DNA of 64,000 bases, from positions 2,565,001 to 2,629,000 of the forward strand of contig NZ_CP115159.1 in the NCBI RefSeq assembly GCF_027594425.1, in the 5' to 3' direction. The stretch is from Zunongwangia sp. HGR-M22 (GTDB lineage: Bacteria; Bacteroidota; Bacteroidia; Flavobacteriales; Flavobacteriaceae). The notes beneath the pieces were generated by a model that did not search any database, was not told the origin of the DNA, and was given only the letters and a program-made list of their open reading frames with translations. A program made the position numbers and the translations under genes. Positions 1 to 9,213 of the stretch are shown here, in pieces (the first letter of the stretch is position 1; every line of letters begins with the position of its first letter).

Positions 1-76
1 CGCGATAGACGTATAAACAATCTATGCTTCCCACTGCAAACCATGAAGATTATCTTTCAAATCTCCAAGCATTGCC

Positions 77-153
77 TGGTGGAGAATATCGGAGTCGAAC
101 CGATGACCTCCTGCGTGCAAGGCAGGCGCTCTAGCCAGCTGAGCTAATCCCCC
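77..153 (-). tRNA. tRNA-Ala (TGC)
   Basis: The minus strand folds as a cloverleaf starting GGGGGATTAGCTCAG, with anticodon TGC in the loop CTTGCAC and a TTCGA T-arm. Acceptor ends pair as GGGGGAT with ATTCTCC. The discriminator A is followed by CCA, which appears to be encoded. It is the second tRNA of the 16S-Ile-Ala spacer, the usual bacterial order, so 23S should lie past the left edge of the window. Confidence 0.97.
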
Positions 154-286
154 GTTTTTAGTGATCAGTTAACCAGTTATCAGTTAACAGTACTTATAAC
201 GGCTACTCAACCTCTAAAATTTCCTTTCAATAAATCTGTAAGAACATATACTTTTAAACTCTCGCCCTCCAAGTACTTCTTTAAAG

Positions 287-360
287 TAGTCTCAGGCAGA
301 CTCGAACTGCCGACCTCTACATTATCAGTGTAGCGCTCTAACCAGCTGAGCTATGAGACT
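287..360 (-). tRNA. tRNA-Ile (GAT)
   Basis: The minus strand gives a 74-nt cloverleaf: acceptor AGTCTCA paired with TGAGACT, a D-arm with AGCTCAG, anticodon GAT in CTGATAA, and T-loop TTCGAGT. The discriminator A is followed by CTT, so CCA is not encoded here, unlike the neighbouring tRNA-Ala. It lies in the 16S-23S spacer about 110 nt after the 16S end. Confidence 0.97.
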
Positions 361-470
361 GTCCATATAATCAAATTGACAAATTAAGAATCAAGACCAA
401 AAGGACTTGCTTTTGAACTTCCCTAAATCTAATTGCCAGTTCCTTATTCTAAAATAAGGTTCTGCTCTAG

Positions 471-1997
<1,527 letters not shown>

Positions 1998-2304
1998 TTG
2001 TTTCATTAATATGTAACAATCAAATCTTAAGTTTGCGTTCTTATATAAATAAGAAGTTTAAAGCTCAAAAGACGACTCTCTAGTCTTAATTCTTAATTCT
2101 ACACTTCCATTTTTTTTATAATACCATACAGTACTATTAAAAAATGTCGTTTGTCAATTCAATATGTCAATGAACTCATTTAAAAGTCCGGGAATTACTT
2201 CCCTTCGATAGAAATTAAGGACTCGAACCTTAACCAAACCCCAATCGGTATTTCTTAGTTATTCAGCGTGTTAAGAACCGTGTCGCTTTCTCTGAAAGCG
2301 GTTG

Positions 2305-2334
2305 CAAATCTACAACTAATTTTTAAACTCACAA
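2305..2334 (-). promoter_or_regulatory. rRNA operon promoter P1 (proximal)
   Basis: Minus strand: TTG (2332-2334), 19-bp spacer, then TAGATTTG (2305-2312), a match to the Bacteroidota -33 TTG / -7 TAnnTTTG promoter. The first transcribed bases read GCAACCGCTT and run into a short hairpin (CGCTTTC/GAAAGCG, about 2284-2300). The 16S 5' end is about 300 nt downstream. Confidence 0.8.
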
Positions 2335-2404
2335 GAAAAAATAAAAATTATTTTTCTGTATTTTTAAACGCTACCTCCAAAGAACCTCGCCGTTAAAGCG
2401 GCTG

Positions 2405-2436
2405 CAAATATACAACCCTTTTTCTTTAAACACCAA
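2405..2436 (-). promoter_or_regulatory. rRNA operon promoter P2 (middle)
   Basis: Minus strand: TTG (2434-2436), 21-bp spacer, TATATTTG (2405-2412), followed by GCAGCCGCTTT. It is about 100 bp upstream of P1 and shares the stretch TATATTTGCAGCCGC with the tRNA-Pro promoter at 46056-46070, which supports a real stable-RNA promoter class. Confidence 0.8.
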
Positions 2437-2527
2437 AACTTTTTTAAGTTTTTTTTAAGCTCCTTTTTCAGTATCCCCTCAATGAACATCCACCCTCGCA
2501 GCCAACAAATCCGGCGCTAAGCGGGTG

Positions 2528-2559
2528 CAAATATAATCTCTTTTTTTCGACCAAAACAA
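2528..2559 (-). promoter_or_regulatory. rRNA operon promoter P3 (distal)
   Basis: Minus strand: TTG (2557-2559), 21-bp spacer, TATATTTG (2528-2535), then GCACCCGCTTAGCGCC. This is the third tandem copy of the same promoter plus start-region pattern. Between about 2000 and 2678 I see no gene; the stretch is the rRNA leader and promoter region. Confidence 0.75.
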
Positions 2560-2678
2560 ACTTCCAAATCAATTTTTTTATCGATTTGAAAAAGTATTTT
2601 ATAACTACCTGATTTAATTTATGTTGAGACCTACTAAATTAGAGAAAAAAATATTATTGACAAAATTAATTGATCAAA

Positions 2679-3371
2679 TTAAAGAACATTCCATTTATCT
2701 GTAAGCTCAAGAAAGTCGAAATCGAGTGCTGAGCTTTGAGGTTCTAAAATATTTCTCTGAAAAGATCTTTGCAAAATGTCTTCAATAATATAATCTTCTT
2801 CATTATTAACAGGATCATATTCTTCTTTTAAAGAAATTTCAAAAAGACTGGCTGTCGTATTATACCAAAAAGCTCTCCACCCACTTTTCAGTTCTTTAAT
2901 TAATTCAAATGTAGTAACACCTGTTTGTCGATGGATTAGTTTCACCAAGATTTGACCTTCAGTATGCGTCATTTTCTTTAGCTCTTCTGCAAATTGATCT
3001 TCAATATAATTTTGTACAATTTTTGTATACTTCTTTCGATCCCTTTTCGACTTTATACTTTCTAATCTTTCATTAAGAGCAATAAGACGCTCTGCCGCTA
3101 ATTTTGCATAAGGATAAACCTTTCTTGTCTTTCTCCTCAATATAAGGTATCGTCTTCTATCTGCATTATTTTTAAAATGAAGACGTTTTAGAATTAAAAC
3201 TTCATCTAAATCTATACTCTCACGCACTATAGAATCTCCAGCGATAATCATATACTTTTTATCCTGCTCTTCAGAATTCTGTAATGTATCATCCTGCGCA
3301 CTAACTTCAACTAAAGCGGTAAAGCAAAAAAGAATTAATAAATATGTTTTCACCTGCGAATTATTCAGCAT
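2679..3371 (-). CDS. DUF4294 domain-containing protein
   Basis: 230 aa with an N-terminal secretion signal (hydrophobic LLILFCFTALVEVSAQ, residues about 11-26, ending in a typical SAQ cleavage site), so it is probably exported to the periplasm. The body has the RRRYLILRRKTRKVYPYAK block (residues about 92-110) that I recognise from DUF4294, a family largely limited to Bacteroidota and of unknown function. The ATG start at 3371 precedes a good signal peptide. It is divergent from the M42 peptidase gene with about 100 bp between them. The family call rests on pattern memory, not a search; no catalytic motif is visible. Confidence 0.8.
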   Translation of the reverse strand: MLNNSQVKTYLLILFCFTALVEVSAQDDTLQNSEEQDKKYMIIAGDSIVRESIDLDEVLILKRLHFKNNADRRRYLILRRKTRKVYPYAKLAAERLIALNERLESIKSKRDRKKYTKIVQNYIEDQFAEELKKMTHTEGQILVKLIHRQTGVTTFELIKELKSGWRAFWYNTTASLFEISLKEEYDPVNNEEDYIIEDILQRSFQRNILEPQSSALDFDFLELTDKWNVL

Positions 3372-3470
3372 AAATCAAACTAAAAATATCCAAAATCATT
3401 CCAAAATTAAACATTATACAATTGTCTTCAATTTTATTCTTATTAAATTCGCTACAAATCACAGATAAAT

Positions 3471-4559
3471 ATGAGTAAAGAAAGTATTTTAGATAAAGAA
3501 TCCATAGATTTCTTAGAAAAGTATTTGAATAATGCGGCACCTACGGGTTACGAGTCTGAAGGACAAAAACTTTGGATGGACTATCTTAAACCTTATGTAG
3601 ATGAGTTTATTACCGACACTTACGGCACTGCTGTTGGCGTTATAAATCCTGAAGCCGACTTTAAAGTAGTTATAGAAGGACATGCTGATGAAATTTCCTG
3701 GTATGTAAATTATATTAGTGATGAGGGCTTTATATATGTAATTAGAAATGGTGGTAGTGATCACCAAATTGCAGCTTCCAAACGTGTAAACATTCATACT
3801 AAAAAAGGAATTGTAAAAGGAGTTTTTGGATGGCCGGCAATTCACACCAGAAATAAAGATAAAGAACAATCACCAAAATTATCGAATATCTGTATTGATG
3901 TTGGCTGTACCACTAAAGAAGAAGTGGAGCAACTTGGGGTGCACATTGGATGTGTTATTACTTATCCCGATGAATTTTTTATTCTGAATGAAAACAAATT
4001 TGTTTGTCGCGCTCTTGATAATAGAATCGGCGGATTTATGGTTGCGCAAGTTGCTAAACTCCTAAAAGAAAACGGCAAAAAATTACCTTTTGGTCTTTAT
4101 ATCACTAATTCGGTACAAGAAGAAATTGGTTTAAGAGGTGCTGAAATGATTACGCAACGAATAAAACCCAACGTAGCTATTGTAACCGATGTTACTCACG
4201 ACACCACTACACCAATGATTGATAAAAAGTCTAATGGTTTAGCGAAAATTGGAGACGGCCCGGTAATTACTTATGCTCCTGCAGTACAAAACAATTTAAG
4301 AGAACTCTTGATTGACACTGCTGAAGAAAAAAAGATTCCATTTCAGCGAAATGCCTCTTCCCGATTAACCGGAACCGACACTGATGCTTTTGCTTATAGT
4401 AACGGCGGGGTTCCTTCAGCTCTAATAAGTTTACCTCTTCGATATATGCATACTACGGTAGAAATGGTACATAGAGAAGATGTCGAAAACGTAATAAAAT
4501 TAATTTACGAGAGTATTTTAAAAATAAAAGACGGTGAAACTTTTAGTTATTTCGACTAA
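3471..4559 (+). CDS. M42 family metallopeptidase (glutamyl aminopeptidase-like)
   Basis: 362 aa, the normal length for M42 aminopeptidases (FrvX/PepA-like), which trim N-terminal residues from peptides using two metal ions. Visible metal and catalytic residues in order: GHADE (H71, D73), ALDNRIGG (D183, bridging), VQEEIG (E217 catalytic and E218), TDVTHD (D240) and the last histidine in RYMHTT (H327). All expected ligands are present, so it should be active. There is no signal peptide, so it is cytoplasmic. A strong hairpin terminator lies 30 bp after the stop, making it probably monocistronic. Confidence 0.93.
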   Translation: MSKESILDKESIDFLEKYLNNAAPTGYESEGQKLWMDYLKPYVDEFITDTYGTAVGVINPEADFKVVIEGHADEISWYVNYISDEGFIYVIRNGGSDHQIAASKRVNIHTKKGIVKGVFGWPAIHTRNKDKEQSPKLSNICIDVGCTTKEEVEQLGVHIGCVITYPDEFFILNENKFVCRALDNRIGGFMVAQVAKLLKENGKKLPFGLYITNSVQEEIGLRGAEMITQRIKPNVAIVTDVTHDTTTPMIDKKSNGLAKIGDGPVITYAPAVQNNLRELLIDTAEEKKIPFQRNASSRLTGTDTDAFAYSNGGVPSALISLPLRYMHTTVEMVHREDVENVIKLIYESILKIKDGETFSYFD

Positions 4560-4590
4560 GATCTAGTTATAATTGTTTCAGAAATTATTA

Positions 4591-4616
4591 AAAAGCTCCT
4601 TTTTAGGAGCTTTTTT
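4591..4616 (+). terminator. Intrinsic terminator after the M42 peptidase gene
   Basis: AAAAGCTCCT (4591-4600), loop TTTT, AGGAGCTTTT (4605-4614), continuing into a T run. A 10-bp perfect stem with flanking A and T runs, so it can act in both directions. Confidence 0.85.
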
Positions 4617-4693
4617 ATTTTCCTTAAGTATGGTTTCACAATTATTTATTAATCGTACATCGCTTGCTCCACTATATTTACAAAAAAAGAGGA

Positions 4694-5770
4694 ATGACAC
4701 TTTCTGGTGAAGATATTAATGTAATTTTAGAGGAACCTAAGGAGGCAGCCAAATTGGCTAATCTAATATACGTTTCTGAACATCACCTTTCTATTTCCCG
4801 AAAAAAAGCAGGTAGAGGATTCTCATATCTAAAGGACGACGCAAAAATAAAAGATAAGCGAACTATAAAAAGAATTAAAGAACTGGTAATCCCTCCTGCA
4901 TGGACCAACGTGAGAATCTCCAAATTCGATAATGGTCATCTACAAGCCGTAGGAAGAGACGAGAAAAATCGCAAACAGTATATTTATCACCAGATGTGGT
5001 CTAAGATAAAAAACGAATCTAAGTTTTTTAAAATGACAGCTTTTGGTAAAAAATTACCTAAGATTAGAAAAAAAGTCAATCAAGATCTTGAGCTTCCTGG
5101 GATGTGCAAGCAGAAAGTTCTTGCTCTTATCATTAGATTGATGGAAGAAACACACATAAGAATTGGTAACGATTACTACGCACAAAAAAATAAAACGTAT
5201 GGACTTTCAACTTTTAGAACAAAGCATTTAAAGACATATGATGATGAAGTCAAATTTGAATTTGTAGGTAAAAAAGGCAAAGAACATTCTATAAGTGTTG
5301 AAAATCCAAAGCTTATCAATCTAATTAATCAATGCGAAGAAATACCGGGCTGGGAACTTTTTAAATTTATAGATGAAAATAACGAAAAGCATACGATCGA
5401 CAGCGGAATGATTAACGATTATATTCACGAAGTTACTAGTGATTTATTTTCAGCCAAAGATTTTAGAACCTGGTCGGCTTCAAAAATATTTTTCGAAACT
5501 ATCCACGAATTGGGATATATTGAGGACGAAAAAGAGAATAAAAAGACAATCCTAACTTCTTATGATGCTGCCGCAAGTGGTTTAGGCAACACCAGAGCCG
5601 TTTGTAGAAGCTATTATGTACATCCTAAAATTGTAGAATCTTACAAGAACGGTAGTATTGTGCCCTATTTCAAAAAAATAAAAAACGACGATTCGAAAAA
5701 TTACACCACCTTATCTGAGACCGAAAAAGTAATGCTAAAGCTTATTGAAGATTATGAAATAAGTGTATAA
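4694..5770 (+). CDS. DNA topoisomerase IB (poxvirus-type)
   Basis: 358 aa from the ATG at 4694; the frame is open to an in-frame TTG at 4664, but ATG fits better. Type IB topoisomerases relax supercoils by nicking one strand through a 3'-phosphotyrosine. Visible landmarks: the DNA-binding N-terminal part with VIPPAWTNVRIS and GHLQAVGRDEKNRKQY, the catalytic arginine/lysine regions (RLMEETHIRIGND; STFRTKHL), and the active-site block CRSYYVHP with tyrosine at about 307-308. Size and motifs match the short bacterial/poxvirus form. It is transcribed alone between a terminator and a convergent gene. Bacteroidota usually encode such an enzyme in addition to gyrase and topoisomerase I. Confidence 0.92.
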   Translation: MTLSGEDINVILEEPKEAAKLANLIYVSEHHLSISRKKAGRGFSYLKDDAKIKDKRTIKRIKELVIPPAWTNVRISKFDNGHLQAVGRDEKNRKQYIYHQMWSKIKNESKFFKMTAFGKKLPKIRKKVNQDLELPGMCKQKVLALIIRLMEETHIRIGNDYYAQKNKTYGLSTFRTKHLKTYDDEVKFEFVGKKGKEHSISVENPKLINLINQCEEIPGWELFKFIDENNEKHTIDSGMINDYIHEVTSDLFSAKDFRTWSASKIFFETIHELGYIEDEKENKKTILTSYDAAASGLGNTRAVCRSYYVHPKIVESYKNGSIVPYFKKIKNDDSKNYTTLSETEKVMLKLIEDYEISV

Positions 5771-5816
5771 TTAACCCAAAATGGAGTTAATTTCATACAC
5801 TTATTATCATGTTAGA

Positions 5817-6485
5817 TTATTCACTATAAAATTTCAACATCTTCACGACGTCTTCTTCATTTTTAATTTTATTTCTCTTAAAATAATCGATCATCTTCTT
5901 TTTATCAGAAAGAATTTTCTTGAAATCTTTCTCTTTAAGACGTACTTCTTCTAATCTACCCCCATCTTTTTTAATATAATAAACCATGTCCACTTTTAGA
6001 TGAGCCGGTTTATCCTTATCATAACCCGTTCTTGCAGGTTGTGCTGGAACAACATCCGGTTCTGGTCGAGCTAAAAAGCGAACACCTTGATTGGAAAAAT
6101 AATCTAACATATATCCATTGACAGTCTCTCCATCAGAGTCTGTAAATTGATCAATAAATATTTGATAATCCTTCAATTTATATTTAATTTTCTTAAATTT
6201 AGGTAACATATAAATTTCACTATTCTGTTCATCTACTTTCACTTCGACAACGTCTTCGACAGCATTATATCGCACAAAAGCTGACATTGATCTTTCACCG
6301 TCGTTGATTTGAGCACTCGAGAAAGAATCATCAATGTATGGTGATCCGGTGAAACGTTCCGGAGTCTTTTTTTTGGTGAAAATTTTTAAAGGAGCACTGT
6401 TCTGCATACCGTTCATAAAACTCTGAGACGAGAAAATATTATACGAAAAAGCAAAAATCAAAAGAAATATATATTCTTTTTTCAT
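5817..6485 (-). CDS. Exported hypothetical protein
   Basis: I do not recognise a family. I place the start at the ATG at 6485, giving 222 aa with a clear signal peptide (KKEYIFLLIFAFSYNIFSSQ). The longer open frame, to 6578, would add an implausible second hydrophobic stretch and overlap the divergent gene at 6565. The mature part is rich in lysine, aspartate and glutamate with no obvious catalytic motif. A middle segment (about residues 55-160, including VEVKVDEQNSEIYMLPKF) looks beta-rich. The lysine-rich end (DFKKILSDKKKMIDYFKRNK) resembles C-terminal helices seen in small secreted Bacteroidota proteins. Function unknown. Confidence 0.75.
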   Translation of the reverse strand: MKKEYIFLLIFAFSYNIFSSQSFMNGMQNSAPLKIFTKKKTPERFTGSPYIDDSFSSAQINDGERSMSAFVRYNAVEDVVEVKVDEQNSEIYMLPKFKKIKYKLKDYQIFIDQFTDSDGETVNGYMLDYFSNQGVRFLARPEPDVVPAQPARTGYDKDKPAHLKVDMVYYIKKDGGRLEEVRLKEKDFKKILSDKKKMIDYFKRNKIKNEEDVVKMLKFYSE

Positions 6486-6564
6486 AATTAGAAGTTTGAT
6501 TAATAATACTATAAATCTAACAATTTTTATACCAAAAAAAATCAGCCTTAATAAATAAATTAGA

Positions 6565-8493
6565 ATGAAAAATTCCATTGCACATCGAATTGCTGACTTT
6601 TTAAAAGACTTCCCTCCTTTTACATTTTTGAATGCTGAAGAACTCCTTGCAATTTCTGAAGAATCTGAAGTGCTTTACATCGATAAAGGCAATATTGTGT
6701 TTCATGAAGACGAAAAAGGACATTCTCAATTTTATATTGTTCACAAAGGAGCTATCCAATTACAGAAATTCAAGAATAATCAATATGAAACCTTAGATAC
6801 TTGTGACGAAGGTGATATTTTTGGTCTTAGACCTTTATTTGCTGAAGAAAACTATATTATGAATGCGATCGCGGAAGAAGAAAGTATCGTATATGGTATA
6901 CCTATAGATATCTTTAAACCGCTTAGCGAATCTAATAAAAAGGTCGGTCATTTTTTAATACAAAGTTTTGCTACAAATACCCGTAACCCCTATGCTAGAG
7001 AAGATAAAGGAAAACTATTTTCTGGCAATGATATTGTAGAACCATTAAATAGCGGTCCACTTTTCGAATTACAACCAGCACCTGTTATTCGAAAAATCGT
7101 TACCACTTCTCCAGAAACTAAAATTAGAAGCGCTGCTCAATTAATGAGTAAACGAAAAATTGGTTCGGTTATAGTTACTACCGAAGATGATCTACCAGTG
7201 GGCATTCTAACCGATGAAGATTTTAGAGATACCATCGCAACAGGACAAATTTCCATAGATACTACAGTAGAAAAAATAATGAGCTATCCAGTAATTTGTT
7301 ACCCTAAAAATGTAACTATTGCCCAGGCTCAGATTACCATGATGAAGCATAATATCAATCATATTTGTATTACAGAGGATGGTACTCCAAATACCCGAGT
7401 TATAGGGATATTATCTGAACATGATATTATGGTTTCGCGAGGTAACAGTCCTTCGGTATTAATGAAGGCGATTCAGCGCTCTAGAAGTACAAAAGAATTA
7501 AAGAAAATTAGAAATAAAATAAATCTTCTACTTAGCGGTTATATCGAAAATAACATTCCCCTAACCCATATTTCAAAATTAATATTCGAGCTTAATGATG
7601 CTACAATTAAAAGAGTAATCTCAAGATGTGTAGTAAAGCTGCTACAGGAGCCACCAGTAAAATTTGCATGGCTAAGCATGGGAAGCCAGGGTAGAAAAGA
7701 ACAGTTATTGCAAACCGACCAGGATAACGCAATTATTTTTGCAGATCCACCAAACGATAAATTAGAAGAAACAAGACAATATTTTTTACAACTTGCTACC
7801 AAAGTAAATAAAAGATTAATGATAGTTGGTTACGAATATTGTCCTGCAGATATGATGGCAAAGACTCCCAGATGGTGTTTAAGCTTGAGTGAATGGAAAG
7901 CCCAGGTCTCTAAATGGATTAAAGAGCCGGGACCAGACGAAATTTTACTTTCTAATATCTTTTTCGACTACGATATAACTTATGGAGATGTCTATTTATC
8001 CAATCAATTATCAGATTACATTCTTAGTTTAATTGAAGGAAATCGTAAATTCTTAACAGTAATGGGAGCGAATGCTCTTCGTAATCCTTCTCCGCTTGGT
8101 TTTTTTAGGCAATTTCTTGTAGAGCAGGATGGTGAAAAAAAAGACTTTTTTGACATTAAGAAAAGAGGATTACAACCTTTAACAGAAGCGGCCAGACTAT
8201 TAATTTTATCCTACAAAATTAAAAATATTAGTAATACCGTAGAGCGGTTTGAACGTTTAGCCCAAATAGAACCTAAAAACAAAGAGCTTTTTGAAGGCTG
8301 TGCCTATGCATCCAAAGCCTTGTTGAAATTTAGGACAAAACAGGGTTTACAAAATCGCGATAGTGGACGTTTTATCGATCTTTCTAAATTAAGCAAAGAA
8401 GATAGAATGAAATTAAAACGCACCTTTAAGTCAATTAAAGCAGTTCAGGAATTAATTAAAATTAGATTTGAAACTTCAGTGGTATTGCAATGA
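6565..8493 (+). CDS. cNMP-binding / CBS-pair / DUF294 putative nucleotidyltransferase
   Basis: 642 aa multidomain regulator. Order: cyclic-nucleotide-binding-like domain (about 15-130; LYIDKGNIVFHEDEKGHSQFYIVHKG), two CBS motifs (about 175-305; SAAQLMSKRKIGSVIVT and GILTDEDFRD, then a second copy with GILSEHDIM), DUF294 nucleotidyltransferase-like domain (about 330-470; SMGSQGRKEQLLQTDQDNA, the GS...DxD pattern), and the C-terminal DUF294-associated domain (about 490-635). By family, this resembles PII-uridylyltransferase-like signalling enzymes; the substrate is unknown. It overlaps the exonuclease gene by 4 nt (ATGA), so the two are co-translated. Confidence 0.9.
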   Translation: MKNSIAHRIADFLKDFPPFTFLNAEELLAISEESEVLYIDKGNIVFHEDEKGHSQFYIVHKGAIQLQKFKNNQYETLDTCDEGDIFGLRPLFAEENYIMNAIAEEESIVYGIPIDIFKPLSESNKKVGHFLIQSFATNTRNPYAREDKGKLFSGNDIVEPLNSGPLFELQPAPVIRKIVTTSPETKIRSAAQLMSKRKIGSVIVTTEDDLPVGILTDEDFRDTIATGQISIDTTVEKIMSYPVICYPKNVTIAQAQITMMKHNINHICITEDGTPNTRVIGILSEHDIMVSRGNSPSVLMKAIQRSRSTKELKKIRNKINLLLSGYIENNIPLTHISKLIFELNDATIKRVISRCVVKLLQEPPVKFAWLSMGSQGRKEQLLQTDQDNAIIFADPPNDKLEETRQYFLQLATKVNKRLMIVGYEYCPADMMAKTPRWCLSLSEWKAQVSKWIKEPGPDEILLSNIFFDYDITYGDVYLSNQLSDYILSLIEGNRKFLTVMGANALRNPSPLGFFRQFLVEQDGEKKDFFDIKKRGLQPLTEAARLLILSYKIKNISNTVERFERLAQIEPKNKELFEGCAYASKALLKFRTKQGLQNRDSGRFIDLSKLSKEDRMKLKRTFKSIKAVQELIKIRFETSVVLQ

Positions 8494-9146
8494 TAAACTG
8501 GTTTAAAAAAGATGAATCTGAGCTCCCTGAATTTTGGCAGAAATATTCAGCTAAATTCAGCAAAGATCAAAAAGAACAGCCTATCAACGATACCACATTT
8601 GTGGTTTTAGATACCGAAACTACAGGATTTGATCAAGAAAAAGATCGGATATTAAGCATCGGTTGCGTTAAGGTTGTAAATAATAAATTGTTAGTCTCTA
8701 ATAGTTTTGAAATATATTTAAAGCAAGAGGCGTTTAATCCAGATACGGTAGAAATTCACGGACTTATAAAGCACGAGCGGTTTGAAACTTTTACTGAAGA
8801 AAAAGCGCTACGATTATTTTTAAAATATATCGGTAATGCTGTCCTGGTGGCACATCATGCAGGCTTTGATATTAATATGATTAATGCCGCACTGAAGAGA
8901 AATCATCTTCCGAAGTTAAAAAACAGCGTTCTAGACACCGGAATTTTATATCGAAAAACAAGAATTATTTCCAATTTTATCGATCAGCATAAAAACTATA
9001 GCTTAGATGAAATTGCGCTGGCTTACAATATCGATCTAAAAGATCGGCACACTGCAATTGGCGATGCCTTTATTACTGCCATTGCTTTCCTAAAAATTCT
9101 GGGTAGACTAAAACGAAAAAAGTTAAAGGAACTTTTTAAGATCTAA
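8490..9146 (+). CDS. 3'-5' exonuclease, DNA polymerase III epsilon (DnaQ-like) family
   Basis: 218 aa DEDDh exonuclease. ExoI VVLDTETTGFD (D41, E43), ExoII region VAHHAGFDINM, and ExoIII RHTAIGDAFIT (H187, D192) are all present, so it should be catalytically active. It is not the epsilon subunit itself: it carries an N-terminal extension (INWFKKDESELPEFWQKY) and is coupled by a 4-nt overlap to the cNMP/CBS/DUF294 gene. This gene pair is common in Bacteroidota and Proteobacteria. A role in DNA or RNA trimming controlled by a small-molecule sensor is an inference. Confidence 0.9.
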   Translation: MINWFKKDESELPEFWQKYSAKFSKDQKEQPINDTTFVVLDTETTGFDQEKDRILSIGCVKVVNNKLLVSNSFEIYLKQEAFNPDTVEIHGLIKHERFETFTEEKALRLFLKYIGNAVLVAHHAGFDINMINAALKRNHLPKLKNSVLDTGILYRKTRIISNFIDQHKNYSLDEIALAYNIDLKDRHTAIGDAFITAIAFLKILGRLKRKKLKELFKI

Positions 9147-9161
9147 GCCCTTAAAAAAATG

Positions 9162-9187
9162 AAGTCCGGATAATTACATCCGGACTT
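9162..9187. terminator. Bidirectional terminator between exonuclease and acs
   Basis: AAGTCCGGA (9162-9170) and TCCGGACTT (9179-9187) form a 9-bp perfect stem, with an A run before it and TTATT after. It lies between convergent genes and can serve both. Confidence 0.85.
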
Positions 9188-9213
9188 TTATTAAAAATTA
9201 TTTCTTCTGAAAG

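Noticed and set aside
6486-6578. Upstream extension of the exported protein at 5817-6485
   Set aside because: It would put a second hydrophobic block before a perfect signal peptide and overlap the divergent gene start.
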